23,784 nucleotides of DNA from Bifidobacteriaceae bacterium (GTDB lineage: Bacteria > Actinomycetota > Actinomycetes > Actinomycetales > WQXJ01), in NCBI GenBank assembly GCA_031265345.1, contig JAISCU010000137.1, forward strand, positions 1 through 23,784, written 5' to 3'. The notes under the pieces were generated by a model. It worked only from the letters and a program-made list of their open reading frames with translations, made no database searches and had not been told where the DNA came from. Made by a program: the position numbers and the translations under genes. Positions 7,429 to 14,755 of the stretch are shown piece after piece (positions within the stretch are counted from its first letter, which is position 1; every line of letters starts with the position of its first letter).

Positions 7429-7868
7429 TCGGCCTAGAGACGAACGTCCTGGTCCGCTTCCTAACAAACGACGACCGGGACCAAGCGCTGGCCGCCAAGC
7501 ATCTTCTGGAGAACCGGACGGCGACCGACCCCGCATACGTCAATCTGATCGTTCTGGTCGAAACCCTGTGGGTATTGCGGCGGGCGTACGCCTATTCGGG
7601 CGCGGACGCCCGTCAATTGGTGGCGAAGCTGCTGGCCAAGGGAACGCTCCGCTTCGAAAGGGCTCGTCTGATTGAAAAAGCGCTGGCTACTTCCGAGCAG
7701 TACGAGACGGACTTGCCGGACACTCTGATAGCGATGCTCAACAGCGAGTCCGGCTGCGCCGGTACGGTGACATTCGACCAGCGGGCCACGCGCATCCCCG
7801 GAATGGTTCCGCTGGAGACCCGCGGGGGAATCGCGTCGCGAAGCTTCGGCCCGGGGCTATACTCTTAG
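7425..7868 (+). CDS. vapC: VapC-type PIN-domain toxin with Glu at the first catalytic position
   Basis: A 147-residue PIN protein paired with the AbrB antitoxin (GTGA overlap at 7425-7428). The family start is normally (I/L)xLDTNVLVR, but here it is MIGLETNVLVRFL, so the first metal-binding Asp is Glu5. The others are present: E46 (LVETLWVL), D96/D99 (YETDLPDTLIA) and D118 (VTFDQRA). Glu can still bind metal, so activity may be kept or weakened. The final ~18 residues (GGIASRSFGPGLYS) lie beyond the fold, and the last codons overlap the -10 box and operator of the downstream fic gene, so the two modules are tightly packed. Confidence 0.9.
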   Translation: MIGLETNVLVRFLTNDDRDQALAAKHLLENRTATDPAYVNLIVLVETLWVLRRAYAYSGADARQLVAKLLAKGTLRFERARLIEKALATSEQYETDLPDTLIAMLNSESGCAGTVTFDQRATRIPGMVPLETRGGIASRSFGPGLYS

Positions 7869-7888
7869 TTTTGGCGAAACTGAGAGTA
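7858..7888 (+). promoter_or_regulatory. fic promoter with overlapping 12-bp inverted repeat
   Basis: TATACT (7858-7863) is a strong -10 box. Overlapping it is a dyad: left arm TACTCTTAGTTT (7860-7871), spacer TGGCG, right arm AAACTGAGAGTA (7877-7888), 11 of 12 bases paired. A repressor bound here would cover the -10 box and the predicted transcription start. The Fic protein has a C-terminal winged-helix-like region, so self-regulation is plausible but not shown. Confidence 0.7.
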
Positions 7889-7897
7889 AGGGCCGAA

Positions 7898-9112
7898 ATG
7901 AGCACGCAGTTGCCAGTCCCGGCGGTGGCCTACGAGGACCACACCTGGACGGCCGAGCCCGACGGCACTACCGGTCGTGCTCGCGTGGCGGCAGCGTCGG
8001 GGCCATACCGATCCGCCATTCCGGCTCGGATCGCCGACTACACGCCAAGTCTGTCCAGCGCTGTGGCGGCCGATCTGGAAGAGGCGGCCGCGGCAGTCGC
8101 GGGGTTCGACGCCCACGCGGCGGCCGCCCTCGGCGCCGAAGGGGTCATCGCGGCGCCCATGAGCGCCGTGTTGTTGCGCACTGAGTCGGCCTCATCTTCC
8201 CAGATCGAGCAACTCACGGTTGGCGCCCGCCAACTCGCCTTGGCTGAAATCGATCAGGCCACCAGCCCCAACGCCGCCACTGTGGTCGGAAACGTGAAGG
8301 CGATGGAGGCCGCCCTGGCCTGGACGGGGCCAGTGGATCAGGCCGCGATACTGGCGATCCATGCTGAGCTGCTGGCTCATCAGCGGGGATGGGAGAGCCA
8401 CGCGGGACGTTACCGCGACCGCCTGGTGTGGATTGGGCGCAGCGCACTGGGCCCGCGGGGCGCCTCGCATGTCGCCCCGCAACCCGGGTTGGTCCCGGAA
8501 GCGATGGCCGACCTGACGGGATTCATGACGCGCCTGGATCTTCCGATCCTGTTGAGAGTGGCGGTGGCGCACGCCCAGTTCGAGACGATTCATCCGTTCA
8601 GCGACGGAAACGGACGCACCGGGCGGGCCATAATCCAGCTGATGCTGAAGTCATCCGGCCTGGTCACCCAAACCATCGCTCCGATCTCGGCGGGTTTGTT
8701 GACCGACACGGAAAGATATTTCGCCGCACTGACCGCCTACCGCCAAGGCGATGCGTTGCCGATTGTCGAACGGCTGACCGACGCGACCCGTTTCGCCGCT
8801 TCCAGCGGGAAACGACTGGTCGAGGCCCTTGCACAAGCCCTCGATCAAGACCGGCGCCGGTTGGCGGGATTGCGTCCTCAAGCCGTGGCCTGGCGGGTGC
8901 TGCCTGTCCTGGTGTCGCATCCGGTGGTCAATGCGCGGCTCTTGATGCGCCAGACCGGCCTGGCGGAGGCCTCGGCCCAGCGGGCCTTGGCTCAGCTCGC
9001 AAACGCCGGCGTTGTCCAAGAGCGCACCGGCCTGCGCCGCAACCGCGTCTGGCAGCACCATGGGATAGTGCGAATCCTCGACGACTACGCTGCCGAGCTG
9101 CGCCGACATTGA
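7898..9112 (+). CDS. Fic-domain protein, class II, with C-terminal winged-helix region
   Basis: A 404-residue protein that probably AMPylates (or otherwise modifies) a target protein with a nucleotide. The Fic core motif HPFSDGNGRTGR (232-243) is intact, including the catalytic His and the GNGR anion-binding loop. Upstream, SASSSQIEQL (97-106) matches the class II inhibitory helix with its Glu at 104; the usual following Gly/Asn is Gln105. The C-terminal ~90 residues (VNARLLMRQTGLAEASAQRALAQLANAGVV) look like a winged helix-turn-helix. The frame is open from TTG 7871, but ATG 7898 has AAGGG five bases upstream, and 7871 lies inside the operator. Such single-chain Fic proteins carry their own inhibitor, so no separate antitoxin is needed. 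Confidence 0.93.
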   Translation: MSTQLPVPAVAYEDHTWTAEPDGTTGRARVAAASGPYRSAIPARIADYTPSLSSAVAADLEEAAAAVAGFDAHAAAALGAEGVIAAPMSAVLLRTESASSSQIEQLTVGARQLALAEIDQATSPNAATVVGNVKAMEAALAWTGPVDQAAILAIHAELLAHQRGWESHAGRYRDRLVWIGRSALGPRGASHVAPQPGLVPEAMADLTGFMTRLDLPILLRVAVAHAQFETIHPFSDGNGRTGRAIIQLMLKSSGLVTQTIAPISAGLLTDTERYFAALTAYRQGDALPIVERLTDATRFAASSGKRLVEALAQALDQDRRRLAGLRPQAVAWRVLPVLVSHPVVNARLLMRQTGLAEASAQRALAQLANAGVVQERTGLRRNRVWQHHGIVRILDDYAAELRRH

Positions 9113-9140
9113 ACCTTCCGAGCCTGCGCCGACCATCCGG

Positions 9141-9146
9141 TAAGCT
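9141..9146 (+). promoter_or_regulatory. Candidate -10 box for a leaderless hsp90-like transcript
   Basis: TAAGCT (TAnnnT) lies 6 bases before GTG 9153, so the transcript would start at the initiation codon. The 40-bp gap after fic holds no Shine-Dalgarno. The -35 is not evident. Confidence 0.35.
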
Positions 9147-9152
9147 CCTCGG

Positions 9153-10994
9153 GTGCCCCCAACCGACGCCGCCGCGCCGTTCCGGGTCGACCTGCGTGGC
9201 GTGGTCGACCTCCTCAGCCGCCACATCTACTCCGGGCCCCGTGTCTACCTGCGGGAACTGTTGCAGAACGCGGTGGACGCCATCACCGCGCGGCGCGAAC
9301 TGGACCCCTCGAACCCTGACGCCGACACCTGGTCGATCAGGGTTCTCCCCTTGGCGGGCGAGACCGGCGAGTTCCGGCTGACGGATGACGGGATCGGCCT
9401 GACCCGTGACGAGGCCACCGAACTGCTCTCCACGGTCGGGGCCACCTCCAAGCGCGACATCCTCGACTTCCCGCGCCAGGACTTCCTGGGACAGTTCGGG
9501 ATAGGGCTGCTCAGTTGTTTCATGGTGGCGGACGAGATTCGGGTCGTGACCCGGTCGGCCAGGGGCGGCCCGGCGGTCGAATGGCTGGGCAGCGCCAGCG
9601 GGACCTTCACGGTCAAGGAGTTGCCCGATGCCGTCCCGGTGGGCACGTCCGTCCACTTGAGGCCGCGTTTCGACGGCACCGACCTCTTGAGCCCGGTCGC
9701 GGTGGCGGAACTGGCCAGTCAGTTCGGGCAGTACCTGGCCGTGCCGCTAAAGGTCGGCCCGGCGGGAGAGCGCGTCAACCGGGCCGCCGTGTTCGCCGAC
9801 CGTGGCGCGTCGCCGGCCGAGGTCCACCAGTTCGGCTCCGAGTTGCTGGGCGCCGATCCGCTGGACTCGTTTCCGTTGGTCTGCGAACAGACCGGCACGC
9901 GCGGCCTGGCGTTCGTGCTGCCGTTCTCGCCGCCGCCTGGCGCCCGCCAGGCCACCCAGGTGTACCTGGGCCGGATGCTGGTCTCCACCCACGCGGACGA
10001 CATCTTGCCGGACTGGGCCTTCTTCGTGCGGGCCTCAATCAATTCGACAGGCCTCACGCCGACCGCCAGCCGTGAGTCGATAGTCCAAGACCTCTCACTG
10101 GAAGTCACCCGCGAGGCCTTCGCGGGGGCGATCCGCGACTGGCTGGTGCGCTGCGCCACGTCCGATCCGTACCGTCTGGAGCGCTTCCTGGCGGTCCACG
10201 AGCGCGCCATCAAACAGATGGTCCTCCACGATCCGGAACTGGCCAAGATCATGGCCGGGCACCTGTCGCTGGAGACCTCGATCGGTCGGCGCCGCGTCAA
10301 AGACCTGGTCAAGGACCACCAACGGCTGCGCTACACGGAGACGGTGGACGAGTACCGCCAAGTCGTGGGCATATCCGGTGGCGCCACCGGCGAGAGGGGC
10401 GTGATCGTCAACGGCGGCTACCTCTGGGACGCCGAGCTGACCCGGCTGCTGGCGGACATCTACGACCTCGAGGCCGAACGCGTCGACGTGTTGGCCGAAC
10501 TGGACGCGCTCGACCCGCCGCCATTGGATGACCGCGCCGCCGCCGTCGAATTGGAGCGCCGCGCCACGGCCGCGCTGGCCGGACGCGATTGCCAAGTGGT
10601 GGCGCGGGCGATTGGGGACGGTTCCATGCCGGCTGTGTTCGTGGCCGATCCAGAGTTGTTCCGCCGCCTCGACCGGGTCCGGTCGGGCGGCACAGCCGGT
10701 CCCCTGTGGCGCGGCGTGCTGGACCGCGCCGACTCCGCCATCGCGGCCCACCGCTCCGGGCCAGCGGCTGCCGCCGCCTCACGGCTCTGCCTGAACTGGC
10801 TGAACAAACTGGTCCGCACCCTCGCGGCGTTGGACGACCAGCCGGTCTTCGAGCGCTGCGTCCAGTTGCTCTACGCCCAGGCCCAACTGGCCGGGCACCG
10901 TCCGCTCAGCCCCGCCGACCGCAAGCTGCTCGACTCGGCGCTGACCGACTTGATCGCCCTCAGCGCCGGGGTGGGCGACCTGCCGCCCGCCTGA
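9153..10994 (+). CDS. Hsp90-family chaperone (HtpG-like paralogue)
   Basis: A 613-residue GHKL ATPase of the Hsp90 family, cytosolic. The Bergerat ATP-binding motifs are intact: RELLQNAVDAI (E35 for hydrolysis, N39 for Mg), DDGIG (78-82) and GQFGIGLLSCF (113-123). The middle domain has YLGRMLVSTHADDILPDW and ends in LTPTASRESI, carrying the catalytic-loop Arg-Glu (307-308) that in E. coli HtpG is NVSREIL. The C-terminal third is divergent from HtpG, so it may dimerise differently. GTG 9153 is the only reasonable start before the first conserved strand. The large TPR protein gene follows 55 bases later on the same strand, a pairing that suggests a chaperone with a dedicated partner. This is the atypical actinobacterial Hsp90 group rather than canonical HtpG. 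Confidence 0.9.
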   Translation: MPPTDAAAPFRVDLRGVVDLLSRHIYSGPRVYLRELLQNAVDAITARRELDPSNPDADTWSIRVLPLAGETGEFRLTDDGIGLTRDEATELLSTVGATSKRDILDFPRQDFLGQFGIGLLSCFMVADEIRVVTRSARGGPAVEWLGSASGTFTVKELPDAVPVGTSVHLRPRFDGTDLLSPVAVAELASQFGQYLAVPLKVGPAGERVNRAAVFADRGASPAEVHQFGSELLGADPLDSFPLVCEQTGTRGLAFVLPFSPPPGARQATQVYLGRMLVSTHADDILPDWAFFVRASINSTGLTPTASRESIVQDLSLEVTREAFAGAIRDWLVRCATSDPYRLERFLAVHERAIKQMVLHDPELAKIMAGHLSLETSIGRRRVKDLVKDHQRLRYTETVDEYRQVVGISGGATGERGVIVNGGYLWDAELTRLLADIYDLEAERVDVLAELDALDPPPLDDRAAAVELERRATAALAGRDCQVVARAIGDGSMPAVFVADPELFRRLDRVRSGGTAGPLWRGVLDRADSAIAAHRSGPAAAAASRLCLNWLNKLVRTLAALDDQPVFERCVQLLYAQAQLAGHRPLSPADRKLLDSALTDLIALSAGVGDLPPA

Positions 10995-11049
10995 GGACAG
11001 TTGGACCCCCACCGCGCCGGGATCCCCATCCACCGAGAGGAACACCCAC

Positions 11050-14000
11050 ATGCCCCACTCCGACTCCCAAGCCGAGATCGAGGCTCTGCTCGAACAAGCC
11101 GACCAACTCCCCTACGGCCCGGAGGAACTCGCCATCGTCCGGCAAGCGGCGGAGCTGGCGACCGAGGCCGGCGAGGAGGACCTCGAGTACCTGGCCCGGA
11201 TGCACCTGACCGATTCCGCTTCGATGGTGGGCGACACGGACACCAAACTGTCCAGTTTCGCCTGGTGCCTGGCCAAGCACGATTCCGACCCGGACCGCTT
11301 CCCCCTCCAGATCGACGCCGGGTCGGACCTGATGTGGCAGTACAAGTGGATGTGCGGATCGACCAATCGCTCCCCGGCCTTCCCGCTGGACCAGATCCGA
11401 GCACTCCTGGATGACATGGAGGCGCGTTACCGGCAGTCCGGGCTGGGCCTGAGCGCGGTCATCTCCGAGCGGTTCGACCACGCCTGGACCACCGGCCAGC
11501 TCGAGGAGGCGAAAAGGCTGCGGACCGTCCTCGAGGCCACACCGCGCGACGACTATTCGGATTGCGAAGCCTGCGCCCGGTCGCAGCAGGCCGGCTTCGC
11601 AGCCGAGCTGGGAGAGGACGCCCGTGCCCTCAAATTGATAGACGAGATCACCGGACAGGGCCTGAGCTGCGCCGACGAGCCGGAGTTCGCCCTCGCCCGG
11701 ACGCTCCTGCCGATGCTCCGGGCCGGGCGCTTCGATGACGCCAAAGCCAATCATCTGCGCAGCTACCAGTTGGCCCGCCTCGACCCCGACAACAGCTCCA
11801 TAGTCGCCGCCAATCTGAGCTTCTGCGCCATCACCGGGAACCAGGCCCGCGCGCTGGCGATGGTCGAGCGGCACTTGCCGTGGTTGGTCCACGACGCCCT
11901 CAACAGCGCCGCGCGCCTGGAGTTGCTCGCCGCCATCGGTCTGGCTCTGGAGTCGGTCGAGCGGATCGGGCACGGTGATCAGCTAGTCCGCGGCGCCGAT
12001 CGGCCAGAGTTGGCCGCGTTGCTCAATCTGGACGATGCCGCCGGGCCGTGGACTGTCCAGAACTTGGCGCCCAAGGTGTGGGCTTCGGCGCTCGCCTTGG
12101 CGGAGGCGTTCGACGCCCGCAACGGCAACCTGTTCGCCAGTGGAAAGCTCGGCGACCAGAAGGCGCTGTTCGACAACCCATTCGATCTGCCGATCCAATC
12201 GAACGCCTTCGTGACCGCGCCCACGCCGCCCGCCGAACCGGACACCGTGCCCGAATTGCTGGAGGCGGCCCTGTCGTTCCAAGCCTTGGGCCAGCCCCAG
12301 CGGACGGCCGACCTGGCCGACCGAGTCCTGAGATTGACCACCGCGCACGGAGACGCAAGCTGCGCCAACGGCATCGGCGGCGTGGAAAACGGCGTGTACG
12401 GGCCTGGCAGCAAGGCCCAGGAGCGCAGCCTGGACGGGGTCGGCCGCACCGCCGCGATGGGCGGCGTTGACGGGGCTGGCGGCGTGGACCGGGTCGCCAG
12501 CACGGAGACCGTCGACGGCCCCTGTCAGGTGCGGGGGCTAGACGACGACCCCCGCCTGACGGCCCACCGTCTCAAGATCGGTTCGCTGGTGGCGCTGGAG
12601 CGCCTCGACGAGTCCCGCACCGCGCTGGACGAGAGGCTGACCGCGCTGCGGGACCTGGGACTTGGCGACCGCGCAGAGGTCGAGAGCTTGGCGGGGCTGG
12701 CGTTGTACTCGCCGGACCGGGACGGCGGCATCGACACCCTGAGGGTGGCCCTGGGCCGGGCGAGCGAAGCCGACGACCAGAACCAGGCCGAAGCCTGGAT
12801 CGCGCGCAAACTCGCCCTCGCCCTGATCAATGGGGAGGATGCGGGCACACACACGGATGAGGTCGAGGCGCTTCTGGATCGGGTCGACGCCAAGGCCGTT
12901 CCCGGATCGTTCGACCAGGTCGCCGCCTGGGCAACACGCTCCAATTGGCGTTCGGAAGCGCCCGAACCGGTGATCGAGGGCATGACCCGCTGCCTCGACG
13001 CGGACCTGCCGGCCGGCCAGAGATACGCCTATCTGCGGTCGCGCGCCAATGCCTATGGTGCGGCCGGGAGATTCGCGGAGGGCCTGGCGGACGCGGACCA
13101 GGCCACCCGGATCGCGGCGGCGCTGGGAGCGGGCAAGGCGGGCGCTCGCGCCGCCGAACTGGCCGGGTTGCTGGCGATGGACGCCGAGCAGCACCAAGAG
13201 GCCGCGTCCCGGTTCCGCTACGCGGTGCGCCTGGACGAACTCGAGTCGAACCGGACGCCCTCCGCCAAGTTCCACCTGGCCCGTTTGCTCTACCAACTCG
13301 ACCAAGACCTGGAGGCGGCGGAACTGTTCGCGGACGTGCTGGAGCTGGAGACGGCCGCAAGGGCGGACGCCGCAGCCATCGCGGCCACGCTGGAGTGGCT
13401 CGGACGCGCCCGCGAGGCCACCGGCCAATGGGGCGCCGCCCTGCAGGCATGGCAACAGGGCGCCCAGGCCTATTGCGATGCCGGCCGGCCCTCGGACGCG
13501 GCGCAAGTCCGCTGGCGGATCGGAAATCTGCTGCGGCGGGCCGAGGATTGGGAAGCTGCGGTCGCCGAGTTCGACGCCGGGATCGAGTTGTTGGAGGAGG
13601 CCGATTGGCGGGCGCAGCAAGACCTGCACCAAGTCGGCATGACCGTCCTCGAGGCCCGCGCGCTGGCGAAGGCCGAACTCGGCCAGGATGAGGCCATCGC
13701 TGATGTTGACCTGGCCAGGAGCGTCGCCCTGGCCGACGAGGCGGCCTGGCGCGCGGCCGATCTGATCGACACGCGCGCGCGGGTTCTGTTCGTCCTGGAA
13801 CGGCCCGAAGAAGCCGTCGCGCATTTCCTCCAGGCGGCGGACGCGTACCGGGCCGCCAGTGACCCGCTGGCCGGAGCGCGAGCCGAATTGCTGGCCGCCA
13901 ACGTGCTCAGTGGGTCCTTGTCCCGCCCCGACGAGGCGCGCGGCCTGCTCGAGGCGACCCTGCGGGACCTGGGTGGCCTGGCTGCGGCATCGTCCAAGGA

Positions 14001-14076
14001 AGTGGCCGAAGGAACGGCCGGAGACGTGGCTGGGCTCACCGAAGCGGTCCAAGCCGCGCTCGCGGAACTCGCGTGA
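11050..14076 (+). CDS. Large TPR/helical-repeat protein, probable partner of the Hsp90-like chaperone
   Basis: A 1008-residue, almost entirely alpha-helical, Ala/Glu/Leu/Asp-rich protein with no signal peptide or membrane segment, so cytoplasmic. Residues 1-430 contain helical-repeat-like segments with conserved-looking landmarks (ATPRDDYSDCEACARSQQAGF, a Cys pair). Residues 438-497 are a Gly-rich low-complexity linker with GGV/DGV repeats. From about residue 730 there are clear TPR units (KFHLARLLYQLDQDLEAAELF; ALQAWQQGAQAYCDAGRPSDA; VRWRIGNLLRRAEDWEAAVAEF; EEAVAHFLQAADAYRAA). GAGAGGAA ends nine bases before ATG 11050. It probably forms an operon with the Hsp90-like gene; TPR proteins are the classical Hsp90 partners in eukaryotes, but a bacterial role here is inference. 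Confidence 0.85.
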   Translation: MPHSDSQAEIEALLEQADQLPYGPEELAIVRQAAELATEAGEEDLEYLARMHLTDSASMVGDTDTKLSSFAWCLAKHDSDPDRFPLQIDAGSDLMWQYKWMCGSTNRSPAFPLDQIRALLDDMEARYRQSGLGLSAVISERFDHAWTTGQLEEAKRLRTVLEATPRDDYSDCEACARSQQAGFAAELGEDARALKLIDEITGQGLSCADEPEFALARTLLPMLRAGRFDDAKANHLRSYQLARLDPDNSSIVAANLSFCAITGNQARALAMVERHLPWLVHDALNSAARLELLAAIGLALESVERIGHGDQLVRGADRPELAALLNLDDAAGPWTVQNLAPKVWASALALAEAFDARNGNLFASGKLGDQKALFDNPFDLPIQSNAFVTAPTPPAEPDTVPELLEAALSFQALGQPQRTADLADRVLRLTTAHGDASCANGIGGVENGVYGPGSKAQERSLDGVGRTAAMGGVDGAGGVDRVASTETVDGPCQVRGLDDDPRLTAHRLKIGSLVALERLDESRTALDERLTALRDLGLGDRAEVESLAGLALYSPDRDGGIDTLRVALGRASEADDQNQAEAWIARKLALALINGEDAGTHTDEVEALLDRVDAKAVPGSFDQVAAWATRSNWRSEAPEPVIEGMTRCLDADLPAGQRYAYLRSRANAYGAAGRFAEGLADADQATRIAAALGAGKAGARAAELAGLLAMDAEQHQEAASRFRYAVRLDELESNRTPSAKFHLARLLYQLDQDLEAAELFADVLELETAARADAAAIAATLEWLGRAREATGQWGAALQAWQQGAQAYCDAGRPSDAAQVRWRIGNLLRRAEDWEAAVAEFDAGIELLEEADWRAQQDLHQVGMTVLEARALAKAELGQDEAIADVDLARSVALADEAAWRAADLIDTRARVLFVLERPEEAVAHFLQAADAYRAASDPLAGARAELLAANVLSGSLSRPDEARGLLEATLRDLGGLAAASSKEVAEGTAGDVAGLTEAVQAALAELA

Positions 14077-14128
14077 GCCTCCTTGCGCGGCCCTGATCCA
14101 GCCCGATGCCGGTCGGGACAGCACGGGT

Positions 14129-14146
14129 AATACTGGTTATACTGGT
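14129..14146 (+). promoter_or_regulatory. mazE promoter and tandem 9-bp operator-like repeats
   Basis: AATACTGGT (14129-14137) is followed directly by TATACTGGT (14138-14146). The second contains TATACT, a strong -10 box six bases before the mazE ATG, so the transcript is probably leaderless. Tandem half-sites overlapping the promoter fit autorepression by a ribbon-helix-helix antitoxin. Confidence 0.6.
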
Positions 14147-14149
14147 CCC

Positions 14150-14410
14150 ATGAAAACTGCGATATCGCTCCCCAATGACCTATTCGAACGGGTCGACGAG
14201 GCTTCGGATCGGCTAGCCATTTCCAGGTCGGAGTTGTTCGCGCGCGCCGCTCGCAAGTATCTCGACGAGATCGACAACGACGCCTTGGTCGAGCAGATCA
14301 ACGAGGCTTACTTTGCCGAAGGACCGGAAGCCCACGCCGAATCCGAAGAATTCGCCGCCTATTCCGCACGCCGGTTGGCCGACGAAGCCGAGTTCGAGGA
14401 CTGGTCGTGA
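14150..14410 (+). CDS. mazE: MazE-type ribbon-helix-helix antitoxin
   Basis: An 86-residue protein opening with a ribbon-helix-helix DNA-binding domain (MKTAISLPNDLFERVDEA, then RLAISRSELFARAARKYL) and ending in a very acidic tail (EEFAAYSARRLADEAEFEDW) that would occupy the MazF active site. The frame is open from 13859, but that region is the end of the TPR gene in another frame; ATG 14150 matches the family start and sits just after a -10 box. The stop overlaps the mazF start by four bases, ensuring coupled synthesis. It would neutralise MazF and repress its own promoter. Confidence 0.92.
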   Translation: MKTAISLPNDLFERVDEASDRLAISRSELFARAARKYLDEIDNDALVEQINEAYFAEGPEAHAESEEFAAYSARRLADEAEFEDWS

Positions 14411-14745
14411 GGCGCGGCCAGGTCTACTGGCTCGACTTCGGCGAACCGGACGGGCACCAGCCCGCCAAGCGGCGCCCGGTCGTGGTTGTGCAATGTGCGG
14501 CCTTGAATCGATCCGCCATCGGCACGGTCATCGTCGCCAGCCTCACCACCCGCGCCGCGTCGGCACGCTTTCCGGGTGCCACCACCATTCCGGCAGGTGT
14601 GGCCGGTCTTCCCAGGGACTCGGTGCTCAAGCCGACCGAAATCTCCACGGTGAATCGATCTGCCCTCGAAGGCCCGCTGGGCCAGGTCCCGGCGACGATC
14701 ATGGCCGAAATCGACCGCTGCCTGAGGTTCGCTCTCGACCTTTAG
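14407..14745 (+). CDS. mazF: MazF/PemK-type endoribonuclease toxin
   Basis: A 112-residue protein with the complete MazF fold signature: MRRGQVYWLDFGEPDG, AKRRPVVVVQ (R23 near the active site), TVIVASLTT (catalytic Ser/Thr region), LPRDSVLKPTEISTVNRSAL and the C-terminal helix PATIMAEIDRCLRFAL. MazF enzymes cut single-stranded mRNA, rRNA or tRNA at short sequence motifs; the motif recognised here cannot be predicted. The GTG start overlaps the mazE TGA (GTGA). The stop lies 10 bp from the stop of the convergent lipoprotein gene, so there is no room for separate terminators. Confidence 0.94.
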   Translation: MRRGQVYWLDFGEPDGHQPAKRRPVVVVQCAALNRSAIGTVIVASLTTRAASARFPGATTIPAGVAGLPRDSVLKPTEISTVNRSALEGPLGQVPATIMAEIDRCLRFALDL

Positions 14746-14755
14746 GCGTTCGCCC

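Noticed and set aside
12538..14124. 528-residue minus-strand frame opposite the TPR gene
   Set aside because: Composition (Gly/Arg/Gln-rich, few hydrophobic runs) is that of an antisense shadow; the plus-strand TPR protein has clear repeats.
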